Origin: Roseateles depolymerans
GTDB lineage: Bacteria > Pseudomonadota > Gammaproteobacteria > Burkholderiales > Burkholderiaceae_C
Length of the DNA: 64,000 nucleotides
Direction: 5' to 3'
NCBI RefSeq assembly: GCF_003387155.1
Contig: NZ_QUMT01000001.1
Coordinates: forward strand, 744,001-808,000
The translations under genes were made by a program, and so were the position numbers. Of the stretch, positions 52,986 to 61,609 are shown in pieces; positions within the stretch are counted from its first letter, which is position 1, and every line of letters starts with the position of its first letter. Below the pieces are notes generated by a model, which did not search any database, was not told where the DNA came from, and saw nothing but the letters and a program-made list of their open reading frames with translations.

Positions 52986-55055
52986 ATGCATGCCGGTCGA
53001 TTCTTGTCCTGGTGTTCCGCCGTCTTCGCAGCCCTGGGGGTCGTGGCGGCGATGAGCTGGCCCGCCGCGGCCCAGGCCGCCACCACCACGCTGGTCGGGC
53101 AGGGCAGCAGCCGTTGCCTGGATGTCCAGGGCGGCAGCGGCTCCGCGCCGGGCGCGGCCATGATCATCTACGACTGCCATGGCGCCTCCAACCAGGTGTT
53201 CGAATTCACCGCCGCCGGCGAGATCCGGGTGATGAATGGCACGCGGTGCCTGGACGCCTATCAGCAAGGCACGGCGCTCGGGACCGTCGTGGTGGCCTAC
53301 ACCTGCAATGGCCAGGCCAATCAGAAATGGACCTACAACAACAATGGCACGATCACCGGCCGGCAGTCCGGTCTTTGCCTGGATGTCTACCGAGGGCTGA
53401 CCGCGGCCAGCACCCCGGTCATCCTCTACACCTGTCGCGCCACCAGCAACCAGGTCTGGGTCCGCAACGACGGCGTGGTCATCGACACCCAGGCGCCGAC
53501 GCCACCGACGCGACTGGCCGTCTCGAATCTGCAGTGCCGTTCCGCGACGCTCTCCTGGTCCGCCTCCACGGACAACATTGGCGTGGCCTTCTACGACGTC
53601 TATCACGACGGCCAGCAGATGACCACGGTGACCGGCAATACGCTGGCCACCACCTTGACGCTGAGCCCCGGCGCCAACTGGGGGCTCTACGTGAATGCCA
53701 GAGACGCGGCGGGCAATGTCTCCCAGGCCAGCGCCACCTTGCCGGTGAGCGTGCCGCAGTGCTCGTCGGACACCCAGCCGCCCACGGTCCCCGGCGGGCT
53801 GACGGCCTCCGCGACCGGCACCTCGGTCGCGCTGAAGTGGAATGCCGCGACTGACAATGTCGGCGTGGTGGCCTATGACCTCTATCGCAACGGCACGAAG
53901 ATCGGCTCCACCGCGGCGCTGACCTACACCGAGAATGCGCTGGCGGCCAACACCACCTACCGTTATGCCGTCGCCGCGCGGGATGCGCAGAACAATGCCT
54001 CGACCCGCTCCACCGAGGTGAGCGTGACCACCGGCGGCAGTTGCAGCAGCGCCGTCTGCTCGGTGACGCAGGTCAGCACCGAGACCGACCTCCCCTGGGG
54101 CATGCTGGCCCTGCCGGACGGCCAACTGCTCTACACGCGCCGGGACGTGCGGGACGTGGTGCGGCTGAATCCCACAACGGGGGTGAAGACCTCCATCGGC
54201 GCCCTGCCCAATGCCGCCGGCACGGACGGTGAAGGCGGTGCGATGGGCCTGGCCGCCGCGCCGGGCTTCCCCACCACCGACAACTGGCTCTACATCATGT
54301 ACACGACACCCACCGACAACCGGGTGGTGCGGGTGAGGTATGTGAACAGCACACTGGACCTGTCGTCCCTGCAGGTGCTGCTCAGCGGCATCGCCCGCAA
54401 CAAGTACCACAACGGCGGACGACTGCGCTATGGCCCCGACGGCAAGCTCTATGTGGCCACGGGCGATGCCCAGAACGGCGACTTTGCCCAGAACACCAGC
54501 CACCTCAGCGGCAAGGTGCTGCGGATGAATGTCGATGGCACGACCCCTTCCGACAATCCCTTCGGCAACCTGGTCTGGAGTTATGGGCACCGCAATCCGC
54601 AAGGGCTGGCCTTCGATGCGCAGGGTCGGCTGTGGGAGCAGGAATTCGGCGACAGCACCATGGACGAGACCAATCTCATCCAGAAGGGCGGCAATTACGG
54701 CTGGCCGATCTGCGAGGGCACGCTCTCCCGCAGCGGCACCGGCTGTGCGACGGCGGGCTTCATTGCGCCGAAGCGGACCTATCCGGTGGCGGATGGCTCG
54801 TGCAGTGGCATCGCCATCGTGCGGCAGGCGCTGTATGTGGCCTGCCAGCGTGGGGAACGTGTCTATCGGCACGAGATCAGTGGCGACAGCCTGATCAATA
54901 CGCAGGAACTGTTCCGGGGCACCTATGGCCGGATCAAGACCGTGGAGCCTTCGATTGACGGGAACCTCTGGCTCTCCACCACCAATGGCGGAGACAAGGA
55001 CAATATCGCCAACAATAGCAACAACAAGATCATCAAAATCAACCTGGGGCCCTGA
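52986..55055 (+). CDS. Secreted ricin-type lectin, fibronectin III and sugar dehydrogenase-like protein
   Basis: The 689-residue protein has a signal peptide (LSWCSAVFAALGVVAAMSWP, AAAQA). A ricin-B/CBM13 trefoil follows (residues about 32-160) with three QxW-type sites (SNQVFEF, NQKWTY, SNQVWVR), then two fibronectin type III domains (about 170-260 and 262-350). The C-terminal half is a glucose/sorbosone dehydrogenase-type beta-propeller (about 355-689; WGMLALPDGQLLYTRRDVRD, GGRLRYGPDGKLYVATGDAQ, SGKVLRMNVDGT, GHRNPQGLAFDAQGRLWEQE). PQQ would be the cofactor. It probably binds a polysaccharide outside the cell and oxidises sugars. The RBS AGGAG lies just before the ATG. Confidence 0.9.
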   Translation: MHAGRFLSWCSAVFAALGVVAAMSWPAAAQAATTTLVGQGSSRCLDVQGGSGSAPGAAMIIYDCHGASNQVFEFTAAGEIRVMNGTRCLDAYQQGTALGTVVVAYTCNGQANQKWTYNNNGTITGRQSGLCLDVYRGLTAASTPVILYTCRATSNQVWVRNDGVVIDTQAPTPPTRLAVSNLQCRSATLSWSASTDNIGVAFYDVYHDGQQMTTVTGNTLATTLTLSPGANWGLYVNARDAAGNVSQASATLPVSVPQCSSDTQPPTVPGGLTASATGTSVALKWNAATDNVGVVAYDLYRNGTKIGSTAALTYTENALAANTTYRYAVAARDAQNNASTRSTEVSVTTGGSCSSAVCSVTQVSTETDLPWGMLALPDGQLLYTRRDVRDVVRLNPTTGVKTSIGALPNAAGTDGEGGAMGLAAAPGFPTTDNWLYIMYTTPTDNRVVRVRYVNSTLDLSSLQVLLSGIARNKYHNGGRLRYGPDGKLYVATGDAQNGDFAQNTSHLSGKVLRMNVDGTTPSDNPFGNLVWSYGHRNPQGLAFDAQGRLWEQEFGDSTMDETNLIQKGGNYGWPICEGTLSRSGTGCATAGFIAPKRTYPVADGSCSGIAIVRQALYVACQRGERVYRHEISGDSLINTQELFRGTYGRIKTVEPSIDGNLWLSTTNGGDKDNIANNSNNKIIKINLGP

Positions 55056-55126
55056 GCGGTCCGTGCCGCTGCGACCCGAGACAACGTGGCGGCATCGACC
55101 CCAGCCCCTCAGCCAACGAGGGTGGC

Positions 55127-56659
55127 ATGCGAGAGCAAGAGCAAGAGCAAGAGCGTGGATGGCGGTGGTGGTTGTGTCTGGCCGTCCTGGCGGGGGTCAT
55201 CGGGTTGCATCTCCCGTTTGTGATGTCGGATGCGGAGGCGAGCCTGGGATTCAGCCGCGGGCCGTGGACCGATGAAGGTCTCTACACCGCGCAGGTGCGC
55301 AATGCCATGCGCACGGGGACGCTGGACCTGGCCGAGTCCGACGGCGTCATCAAGGAGCCGCTGTATGCCCTGCTGTCCTGGGGCGTGCTCAAGGGCGTCG
55401 GGGACTCGATGACGGTGATGCGTCTGACGATGCTGGGCCTGAGCACGCTGCTGCTGGCGGTCGTGGCGTCCGGACGCTCGACGCTGGGCCGCGCGGTGCT
55501 GGTCGGGCTGCCGGTGCTGGCGCTGTCGTATTACCCCTTCCATTACGCGCATCTGGCGCTGGTGGAGATGACGGCGGCATTCCTGGTCGTCGGCGCCTTA
55601 TGGGCGGTGCACCAGCGGCTGCTGGGAGCGGGGCGATGGACCTGGGCGCTGTCGGCCGTGCTGATCTTTGTGGCCTATGGCATGAAGGTCCAGTTCGTGT
55701 ATGCGGCCGTCATTGCGCCGGTGGCCTTTGTGCTGGCCTGGATCCTCAATCCGGATGAATGGCGCACGGGGTGGCGTGCGGCACTGGCCAATGTCGTCGG
55801 GTCGAGCGTGGCCGCCGCGGTCATGGCGGGGGTGTTTGCCGTGGGCTGGTACTGGCCCAACCGCGTGCTGATGAAGTTCGTGCTGGGCTCGCAGAGCTCG
55901 CGAGGGTCGTCGTCCCTGTCCCAGTTGCTGCACAGCCTGGCCGACAACCTGCATACGCTGGCGACGGACCGGCGGCTGTGGGCTGTGTGGCTGCTGGTGC
56001 TGGTGGGGCTGGCTGCGGCAGCCGTGGCATGGCGTGCCGTGCGGGTGAACAAGGCCCAGCAGCGGCAGTGGGTGGCCCTGATGGCTCCGCCCGCGGCCTG
56101 GGTGCTGATTGAACTGCACAAGCTGACCCTGAGTTATCTGCCCAGTCGGTACTTCCTGTCGCTGGTGATGGCATTGGGGCTGCTGGGAGCGGCAGGACTG
56201 TGTGCGGCGTGGATGTGGGTGGAGCGCAATCCCGCGCGTGCAAAGCGCAATGCTTCCGTGTCATGGCGACATGCCGTCGTGGCGGCGCTGGTGGTGGTGC
56301 TGGGCCTGGACGCGCGGGATTACGCGAAAGCCTACGAGCGACGCAGTTACGCCATCCGGGACACCCAGCGCAGGCTGGCGGCCGAGGAGCGGTGGAATGA
56401 CCAACTGGTGATCGGTCCCTGGGCGTCCACCTTGTTCTGGGGCTCCGGCGCCATTACCAAGCCGGTGTGGAAGGGCTACTTCAATGACGGGGACGTGCTG
56501 CGCAGCCTCAAGCCCGCAGCCATCCTGAGCGAGCCGGATCAAGGCGATTCGGACGGCGCCTACCAGGCCGCCGGCCTCACACTGCAGCAGCCCCCGCTGT
56601 GGTCGGTGACGGTGCGGGACTGGACGGTGAATGTGCATGCCCCGGCGGCGGCGCCGTGA
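55127..56659 (+). CDS. GT-C type membrane glycosyltransferase (family 39-like)
   Basis: The 510-residue protein begins with a Gln/Glu-rich polar tip and then about ten hydrophobic helices. The early extracytoplasmic loop has the acidic WTDEGLYTAQVRNAMRTGTL, like the Asp-Glu site of GT39/ArnT-type enzymes that use polyprenyl-phosphate sugars. Later helices include GRAVLVGLPVLALSYYPFHY and a C-terminal soluble tail (VIGPWASTLFWGSG). The donor and acceptor are unknown. Its end overlaps the convergent Stealth gene by 83 bp. It is adjacent to the lectin-dehydrogenase gene, 71 bp downstream, possibly a sugar-related pair. Confidence 0.75.
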   Translation: MREQEQEQERGWRWWLCLAVLAGVIGLHLPFVMSDAEASLGFSRGPWTDEGLYTAQVRNAMRTGTLDLAESDGVIKEPLYALLSWGVLKGVGDSMTVMRLTMLGLSTLLLAVVASGRSTLGRAVLVGLPVLALSYYPFHYAHLALVEMTAAFLVVGALWAVHQRLLGAGRWTWALSAVLIFVAYGMKVQFVYAAVIAPVAFVLAWILNPDEWRTGWRAALANVVGSSVAAAVMAGVFAVGWYWPNRVLMKFVLGSQSSRGSSSLSQLLHSLADNLHTLATDRRLWAVWLLVLVGLAAAAVAWRAVRVNKAQQRQWVALMAPPAAWVLIELHKLTLSYLPSRYFLSLVMALGLLGAAGLCAAWMWVERNPARAKRNASVSWRHAVVAALVVVLGLDARDYAKAYERRSYAIRDTQRRLAAEERWNDQLVIGPWASTLFWGSGAITKPVWKGYFNDGDVLRSLKPAAILSEPDQGDSDGAYQAAGLTLQQPPLWSVTVRDWTVNVHAPAAAP

Positions 56660-57776
56660 GGGGTTGAAGCGGCATTGCGCGGGACGCGGCGGGCGCGTGA
56701 GGGCAGGGCACCGATGCATGCGGCGCCATGCCGTCAGGGACCTCGAACCGGGAGGGCGTTGGCAGCAGAGCGCCCAGTTGCCCGCGCACTTGAAGCAGCC
56801 GGGCGTCGTCGGCTGAAGCGTCATCGCAGGTGTCGTTGATGCAGAAAAATGACCATTCGCCGAAGCGCTCGGCCAGACGTTCAAAGCACTGAGGCGCCTC
56901 TTCCGCCCCGGTGGCGATGTAGAGGTGGTCTCGTGTGACCGGGGCCGCAAGGCCGGTGTGGATCATCCAGCGCAAGACCAGGTCGGACACGATGGGCGGC
57001 ACGCGCCAGGACCGGAAGGGGGTCGAACGCACCTGCTGAAAGAGCTCGGGGGCGCGCCGTTCCAGTTCGAACATCGCGCTTCTCAGCAGGGGACGCGGTG
57101 CATGGGCGCACAGACGCGGGTCGTGCTGGTAATCGGGAGATTGCGCGCGCAGCCAGCGCCGTGACAGGGCCGCGGCATTGACCAGGGCCGTTTCCGTGGG
57201 GACAGGCGCGTCGGGGATGTCGCTCGGCGCCGCCTCCATGGCAATGGAGAGTGGCGTGCCGAACCACTCAGCCGGGTCGACCGGAGCGCCGAAGAAGATG
57301 TCGTCATTCAGGTAGAAGAAGCGCTCGGACAGACCCGGAATCCGGTGGATGTACGACTCGATATGGCCGGAGTCGAAGACGGGCAGGTCGCTGCCGGTCA
57401 TGAGGTCTTGATGATCAACGACCGTGATGCCGGGATCATGGCTCAGCCAGGCGGGCGCCTGACCGTCGGTGACGATGTAGACCTGCCCATGGTCCGGAAA
57501 GAACCGCTCCAGCGCGCGAAGGTTGAATCGCAGTTCTTCGTTGTCGCGGAACCGGCCCAGCACGTTGCCATAAGCGGCGAGGTCGCCGGCATGGCGACTG
57601 GCCCAGGCGGCATAGGCCTGCTGCCTTTTGACCTGCCAGAGCGGGTCGGACCCGTCCACCCACAAATAGACGATGTCGATCGGGCCGCCGTGCCGGTGAG
57701 AGTGATCGATTCGCCGCCCGTTCCACGCTTGGGGGTCCATGTCCAGCCGCTGCTCCGAAAGGTTCGACAGTGGCAA
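56577..57776 (-). CDS. Stealth family sugar phosphotransferase
   Basis: The 399-residue protein has the Stealth conserved regions in order: CR1 (DIVYLWVDGSDPLWQVKRQQ, about residues 34-53), CR2 (RDNEELRFNLRALERFFPDH, VYIVTDGQAPAWLSHD, HIESYIHRIPGLSERFFYLN and DDIFFGAPV) and CR3 (LCAHAPRPLLRSAMFELERR). Known members transfer hexose-1-phosphate to make capsular polysaccharide and include the human GlcNAc-1-phosphotransferase. This one may build a phosphodiester-linked surface glycan. The C-terminal 60 residues are Pro/Ala/His-rich. It lies next to a membrane glycosyltransferase. Confidence 0.9.
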   Translation of the reverse strand: MPLSNLSEQRLDMDPQAWNGRRIDHSHRHGGPIDIVYLWVDGSDPLWQVKRQQAYAAWASRHAGDLAAYGNVLGRFRDNEELRFNLRALERFFPDHGQVYIVTDGQAPAWLSHDPGITVVDHQDLMTGSDLPVFDSGHIESYIHRIPGLSERFFYLNDDIFFGAPVDPAEWFGTPLSIAMEAAPSDIPDAPVPTETALVNAAALSRRWLRAQSPDYQHDPRLCAHAPRPLLRSAMFELERRAPELFQQVRSTPFRSWRVPPIVSDLVLRWMIHTGLAAPVTRDHLYIATGAEEAPQCFERLAERFGEWSFFCINDTCDDASADDARLLQVRGQLGALLPTPSRFEVPDGMAPHASVPCPHAPAASRAMPLQPLTAPPPGHAHSPSSPAPSPTTAGAAAV

Positions 57777-57876
57777 AGCCGGTTGGCTTGCCGCCTGGAG
57801 CGGGTCATCGCCGCTGCCTTCGGCTCAGTGGCTGGAGAGGATCTTCGGTTCTGGCGTGCGGCGCTTCGATGCCCGC

Positions 57877-58698
57877 TTACTTGGTGTTGGCGTTCACGAT
57901 GCCCTTGAAGTCATAGGGCACCACGATCGTGTTCACCTTGCCGGCCGCGATGCCTTCGGCAATCTTGAGCTGCGCCTGCGCGTTCATGTATTCGATCGCC
58001 TTGCTGTTGGCATTCAGCGCGGCAATGCGCTCGGCTTCCTTCTTGGCGGTTTCCACCTCGATCTCCTTGGCGCGCAGGGCATTTTGGGCGGTCACGACCG
58101 CATTGGCGGAGGCGATGATGTCGTCCGCCGGCAGCACGTTGCGCACCTGCACGAGCGACACGGAGAGCGAGGACGCCAAGCCTTCCGAGGTCAGCGTTTC
58201 CGTGACGATGCGCTTGATCTCGGCCTCGATCTTCTGCCGGTTGTCGGCCACGGACAGCGCCTTGTATTCCCGCACTGCCTTGTAGGCGGCGTTGTTGGCG
58301 ACGGTGTTCATGTAGCCGTGCATCAGGTACCAGTCCTTGGCGGCGCTGTCGTAGGTATGGAAGCTGCGGCTCTTGGTGGTCCAGAGATCGGAGACGGACG
58401 ACGGGTTCACCGAGTAGACCAGGGTCATGTCGAAGTCCTTGAGCGTGCTGTTGTCAGCCGTCAGGGGGTTCTTGTTTTCGAGGACCACGGCGATGTCGCG
58501 CACCGGGAAGGTGAGCACATCTCCGAAGAGCGTCTGGTTGAAGCTGCCCGGCAGCAGCTCGGCGCCGCTGATCTGCTTGTCGACGCCCACGCGCAGGCCG
58601 ACTTCCCCGGTCTCGATGCGGGTGCAGGCGGTGGTGAGCGCGGCCAGCGTGAGCAGCGCGACGGTCGTGGTGATGGAACGGGGCTTGAATGGGGACAT
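57877..58698 (-). CDS. SPFH/prohibitin-type lipoprotein
   Basis: The 273-residue protein has a lipoprotein signal (VALLTLAALTTACTRIETGE; Cys25 in LTTAC). Its SPFH (band 7) domain has GEVGLRVGVDKQISGAELLP, VLTFPVRDIAVVLENKNPLT and DFDMTLVYSVNPSSVSDLW, followed by a helical heptad region (IASANAVVTAQNALRAKEIE, VETAKKEAERIAALNANSKA). SPFH proteins organise membrane-associated complexes. Here a lipid anchor replaces the usual N-terminal membrane helix, placing the domain in the periplasm. It has the small membrane protein gene immediately upstream, 13 bp away. Confidence 0.88.
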   Translation of the reverse strand: MSPFKPRSITTTVALLTLAALTTACTRIETGEVGLRVGVDKQISGAELLPGSFNQTLFGDVLTFPVRDIAVVLENKNPLTADNSTLKDFDMTLVYSVNPSSVSDLWTTKSRSFHTYDSAAKDWYLMHGYMNTVANNAAYKAVREYKALSVADNRQKIEAEIKRIVTETLTSEGLASSLSVSLVQVRNVLPADDIIASANAVVTAQNALRAKEIEVETAKKEAERIAALNANSKAIEYMNAQAQLKIAEGIAAGKVNTIVVPYDFKGIVNANTK

Positions 58699-58711
58699 GG
58701 TTCCCTCCTCC

Positions 58712-58894
58712 TCAGAACAGTTGGACGATGAGCGTGGCCAGACCGAGGGCCATGGCGGCCCCCAGTGCGAGCCATCGGGACAGCCGCAGCCAGGCGAAGG
58801 CTTGCTGGCGGCTGAGGGATCTCACCCACAAGGTCAGCCCGACACAGGCGGCCCAGATCAGGAACAGCACCAACCAGGCACGTAAAAGCGCCAT
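58712..58894 (-). CDS. Small membrane protein next to SPFH gene
   Basis: This 60-residue protein starts MALLRAWLVLFLIWAACVGL and has two hydrophobic helices separated by a basic stretch (RSLSRQQAFAWLRLSRWLAL). It lies 13 bp before the SPFH gene, which supports a joint operon and a possible membrane partner role, but I recognise no family. A GAGGAG sits directly against the ATG, closer than ideal. Confidence 0.7.
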   Translation of the reverse strand: MALLRAWLVLFLIWAACVGLTLWVRSLSRQQAFAWLRLSRWLALGAAMALGLATLIVQLF

Positions 58895-59025
58895 CTCCTC
58901 ACTCCTTGATGTCAGTCACGCTGTCCGGAGTCTTGGATGCTCCGGGTTCAGCGGGGCGGAGCTTAGCGGGATGGGCAGGGGTGGGGTAGCACCACGAAGG
59001 AGGGGAAACGGGGAGGGGGAAACGA

Positions 59026-59049
59026 AAAAACCGCCCGAAGGCGGTTTTT
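59026..59049. terminator. Bidirectional terminator below SRP RNA
   Basis: AAAAACCGCC CGAA GGCGGTTTTT is a perfect 10-bp stem with a tetraloop, flanked by an A run and a T run. It can end transcription from the SRP RNA on the minus strand. Confidence 0.9.
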
Positions 59050-59057
59050 CAAAAGGA

Positions 59058-59077
59058 CAACCGCCCCAAGGCGGTTG
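59058..59077. other. Hairpin between SRP RNA and terminator
   Basis: CAACCGCC CCAA GGCGGTTG is a perfect 8-bp stem, 15 bp from the SRP RNA 3' end. It is similar in sequence to the terminator stem next to it, perhaps a second terminator half. Confidence 0.7.
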
Positions 59078-59091
59078 CTTGCTGAATAAGG

Positions 59092-59188
59092 TGACGAGCC
59101 TTACCCCCGGCACTGGTTACAACGGTTAGGGCTGCTTGGTTCCCCATCTGACCCGGTTGGCCGCGCTTCCATGCGAGGAGGCCCGTCA
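59092..59188 (-). ncRNA. ffs: Signal recognition particle RNA, 4.5S type
   Basis: On the minus strand, about 97 nt contain the conserved SRP core GGGTCAGATGGGGAACCAAG CAGCC: the GTCAG, the GGAA tetraloop and AGCAGC are in place. The ends pair (TGACGGGCCT with AGGCTCGTCA, one G-U), closing the long hairpin as in E. coli 4.5S RNA. A TACAAT box (59201-59196) sits 7 nt before the 5' end and terminators follow. It binds Ffh to target membrane proteins. No tRNA is adjacent. Confidence 0.93.
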
Positions 59189-59400
59189 GGGACGCATTGT
59201 ACGCGAGTGTGGAGACCCTACCGGAAAGCCAGAACATGATCTGCATCACATCCTTCGCACGTCCGTCCGTGGGCACCTTCACGCACCACCGCCGGATGTG
59301 CTTAGAATGCGTCACGGACCTTGCGCTTTCCGCGCGAACGTCCACCGCCGATTTACCAACTACTTGCGGGCGGTCAACAAGTACGGCTAAAGCGTTGCGG

Positions 59401-59460
59401 CTCCGATGATGCCCCCGGGCCGGCAAACGCCGGTGATTCTGTGGGCTCTCGGAGTTTTTT
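59401..59460 (+). terminator. Terminator-like hairpin ending at a start codon, possible attenuator
   Basis: CTCCGA (59401-59406) pairs with TCGGAG (59449-59454), enclosing a smaller GCCGGC AAAC GCCGG hairpin. Six T residues (59455-59460) follow and the ATG of the next gene is at 59462. A TAGAAT -10-like box lies upstream at 59303, so a leader of about 150 nt is possible. Confidence 0.55.
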
Positions 59461-59461
59461 C

Positions 59462-59884
59462 ATGTCTGCTCGCCTCGCACAGTTCGACGCTCTGCTGTCC
59501 CGCCGCCGTGCGGCCCGGCCCCTGAACGTCGCCCAGCCCGCCGTCCGCGTCCTGCGCGACCCCTGGGGCGAACCGGTGGCCGAGTTCCAGCACACCCCTT
59601 CGGATCTGGACCTGCTCAAGGCCGCTCATCGCCTGCATGGGGATGACTGGATCGGGGTCCTTGCCGATGAATCCCGCAGCCGCGGTCTGACCGCCGCCTG
59701 GCGTCTGGCCCTGTTGCGCGCCGACCGTCATGGCCAGCCCCGCCTGTCGGCGCAGGCCGGCCCCCAATGGCTCAGTGCGGCGTCGCAAGGTCGGCCGGGC
59801 GTGCGTCCAACGGCGCTGCGTCGGGAGCTCTGCGCGCTGGCCGTCCAGCAGCTGTGGGCGACCGGTTGGCGTCTGGTGGGGTGA
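59462..59884 (+). CDS. Small hypothetical protein behind attenuator-like leader
   Basis: This 140-residue protein starts MSARLAQFDALLSRRRAARP and contains VRVLRDPWGEPVAEFQHTPS and DLDLLKAAHRLHGDDWIGVL in the first half, then a more basic, Arg/Leu-rich second half. No signal or membrane segment. I do not recognise the family. The chosen ATG directly follows the six-T hairpin tail, so no normal ribosome site is visible. A GGAG within the hairpin arm lies 8 bp before the ATG and would be masked when the hairpin forms. Confidence 0.65.
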   Translation: MSARLAQFDALLSRRRAARPLNVAQPAVRVLRDPWGEPVAEFQHTPSDLDLLKAAHRLHGDDWIGVLADESRSRGLTAAWRLALLRADRHGQPRLSAQAGPQWLSAASQGRPGVRPTALRRELCALAVQQLWATGWRLVG

Positions 59885-59932
59885 GCGAGCGTCGCGACGA
59901 AGACCGACGGTTCAAGCGCGTGGCTTGGCCGG

Positions 59933-60310
59933 CTACAAGCCCAACGCCACGTCCCGCGTGACGGACACTGCCACCACATACGCCAAGGCCATCAGCGCCA
60001 CCAGGTATTCGAGGACGCGAAATTCCCCGCGCCCCAGCGCGAAGTGCCCGCTCGTGAAGTAGACCGCCAGCGCGATGAACTTGCCCACCATCCATGGTTC
60101 CGTGGTCGGGTCGTGGTGCAAGGCGCCCCACAGGCTCAGGCCGGACACCACGATCAGCACATGGCTGCTGAACACCAGCGTGCGCAGCCGCGCATCCATC
60201 ACCCAGACCGCGCCGAACTGATGCGCCAGCCCGCGCACGACAAACAGGACCACGCTGCACCAGCCCAGCAGTGCATGCATCTTGACCATCGGCAGGTAGA
60301 ACCAGTCCAT
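59933..60310 (-). CDS. SirB family membrane protein
   Basis: The 125-residue protein has about four membrane helices, with KMHALLGWCSVVLFVVRGLA near the start, LRTLVFSSHVLIVVSGLSLW, VGKFIALAVYFTSGHFALGR and YLVALMALAYVVAVSVTRDV. The HALLGW and RTLVFSSHVL motifs fit SirB2-type proteins, whose role is unclear. MDWFYLPMVK at 60310 is the chosen start; a frame opens 24 bases earlier but starts with less typical residues. It lies 72 bp after the PurM-like gene stops on the same strand. Confidence 0.85.
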   Translation of the reverse strand: MDWFYLPMVKMHALLGWCSVVLFVVRGLAHQFGAVWVMDARLRTLVFSSHVLIVVSGLSLWGALHHDPTTEPWMVGKFIALAVYFTSGHFALGRGEFRVLEYLVALMALAYVVAVSVTRDVALGL

Positions 60311-60382
60311 GGAGGGTGAGCTTCGCCACCGCACCTGCCAAAGTCAATCCGTCGGAGCAGGGGGGAGATGCCCCCCGTGCCA

Positions 60383-61513
60383 TCAGCGCAGCTGCAGGTC
60401 GTCGTCGCCAAAGCGGATGTTCAGCGGCTCGATCAGCAACTGCTTCTCGCCCGCTTCCACCGCTCCCGCCACCCAGGCGTCAATGCCGCAGGCCTTGGAG
60501 ATCTCCACCACCTTCGCCGCCTGGTCCGCTTTCACGAACAGCGCAAAACCCGCGCCCATGTTGAGCGTGGAATAGGCTTCGCGGTCGTCCTGCTGCGCAT
60601 GCTGCTGGATGAACTTCAGCACCGGCGTCACCGGCGGCACGGTGTGGATGCGGTAAGTGAACTTGCCAGGGTGACGCAGCAGCTTGCGCCAGCCGTGACC
60701 GGTGATGTTGGCGCAGTAGTGCGGCGTGATGCCGGCCTTGTACAGGGCCTCGGTCACCGGGGAATAGAGCGTGGTCGGGGCCAGCAGGGCGTCGCCGTAG
60801 GTCAGGCCGGGCTGCACCTCGGTCAGGTAGCCCTGCGGCAGGCGCTCGATCAGCTTGCGGGCCAGGCTCAGGCCGTTGGCATGGATGCCGCTGGAGGCCA
60901 GCAGGACGATGGCGTCGCCGTCGGCCAGCTTGTCGCCCACCGACAGGCGTTCCTTCGGATTGATCAGACCGGTGCAGGAGGCCGCCAGGTCGATGCGGCC
61001 CGCTTCCACGATGCCCGCCAGCGCCGGCGTCTCACCGCCGCCCCAGGCCACCTGGCAGGTGTCGCAGGCCTTTTTCCAGCCGGCCACCAGGGCTTGCGCC
61101 CGCTGGGCGTCGCCGAACCAGTCCGATCCGCCAGCCGCCCAGTAGGCCTGCACCACCAGCGGCGTGGCGCCGACGGTGATCAGGTCGTTCACCGCCATGG
61201 CGATGGTGTCCTGCGCGATGCCGTCGTAGTAGCTCTTGCCGGTGAGGGTGGCCATTTCGTCGGCCACCAGGGCCTTGGAGCCCAGGCATTCGACGATGGA
61301 GGCGATGTAGAACGGACCCACGTCCACCACGTAGGCGGACTCTCCGCGCGAGGCCTTGACCTCGGTGAAGCCATGCGCCGACAGGTGCCCGGCGGTGGCA
61401 GCCGCCGCGCGCTGGGCGCTGACCTTGAGCGGATCGATCAGGTCGTAATTGACACCGGCCTGCTCATAGCTCAGGGTGCCGGAGGAGGAATCTTGGGGGG
61501 CGTGGGTGCTCAT
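60383..61513 (-). CDS. AIR synthase (PurM)-like protein
   Basis: The 376-residue protein matches the PurM-like fold: YEQAGVNYDLIDPLKV, AQDTIAMAVNDLITVGATPL, QVAWGGGETPALAGIVEAGR, DAIVLLASSGIHANGLSLAR, NITGHGWRKLLRH and AYSTLNMGAGFALFVKADQA. PurM makes aminoimidazole ribotide in purine synthesis. However, GTDGVGTK, expected in true PurM near residue 70, is replaced by SYVVDVGPFY-like text here, so it may be a related enzyme with a different role. Divergent from dnaX across 96 bp. Start ATG is first in frame, with no alternatives that fit better. Confidence 0.8.
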   Translation of the reverse strand: MSTHAPQDSSSGTLSYEQAGVNYDLIDPLKVSAQRAAAATAGHLSAHGFTEVKASRGESAYVVDVGPFYIASIVECLGSKALVADEMATLTGKSYYDGIAQDTIAMAVNDLITVGATPLVVQAYWAAGGSDWFGDAQRAQALVAGWKKACDTCQVAWGGGETPALAGIVEAGRIDLAASCTGLINPKERLSVGDKLADGDAIVLLASSGIHANGLSLARKLIERLPQGYLTEVQPGLTYGDALLAPTTLYSPVTEALYKAGITPHYCANITGHGWRKLLRHPGKFTYRIHTVPPVTPVLKFIQQHAQQDDREAYSTLNMGAGFALFVKADQAAKVVEISKACGIDAWVAGAVEAGEKQLLIEPLNIRFGDDDLQLR

Positions 61514-61609
61514 GGGCGGGGATTATCCTTCACCTCTACTGACAAACCCTGGTCAACCCTTCGACCGGTCCCGCCGGCGGGTCGGGCGCCCCCCGTAGAA
61601 TGCCGCGCC

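Noticed and set aside
59049-59426. A 125-codon minus-strand frame over the SRP RNA
   Set aside because: The region encodes SRP RNA with its own terminator; the frame is incidental.
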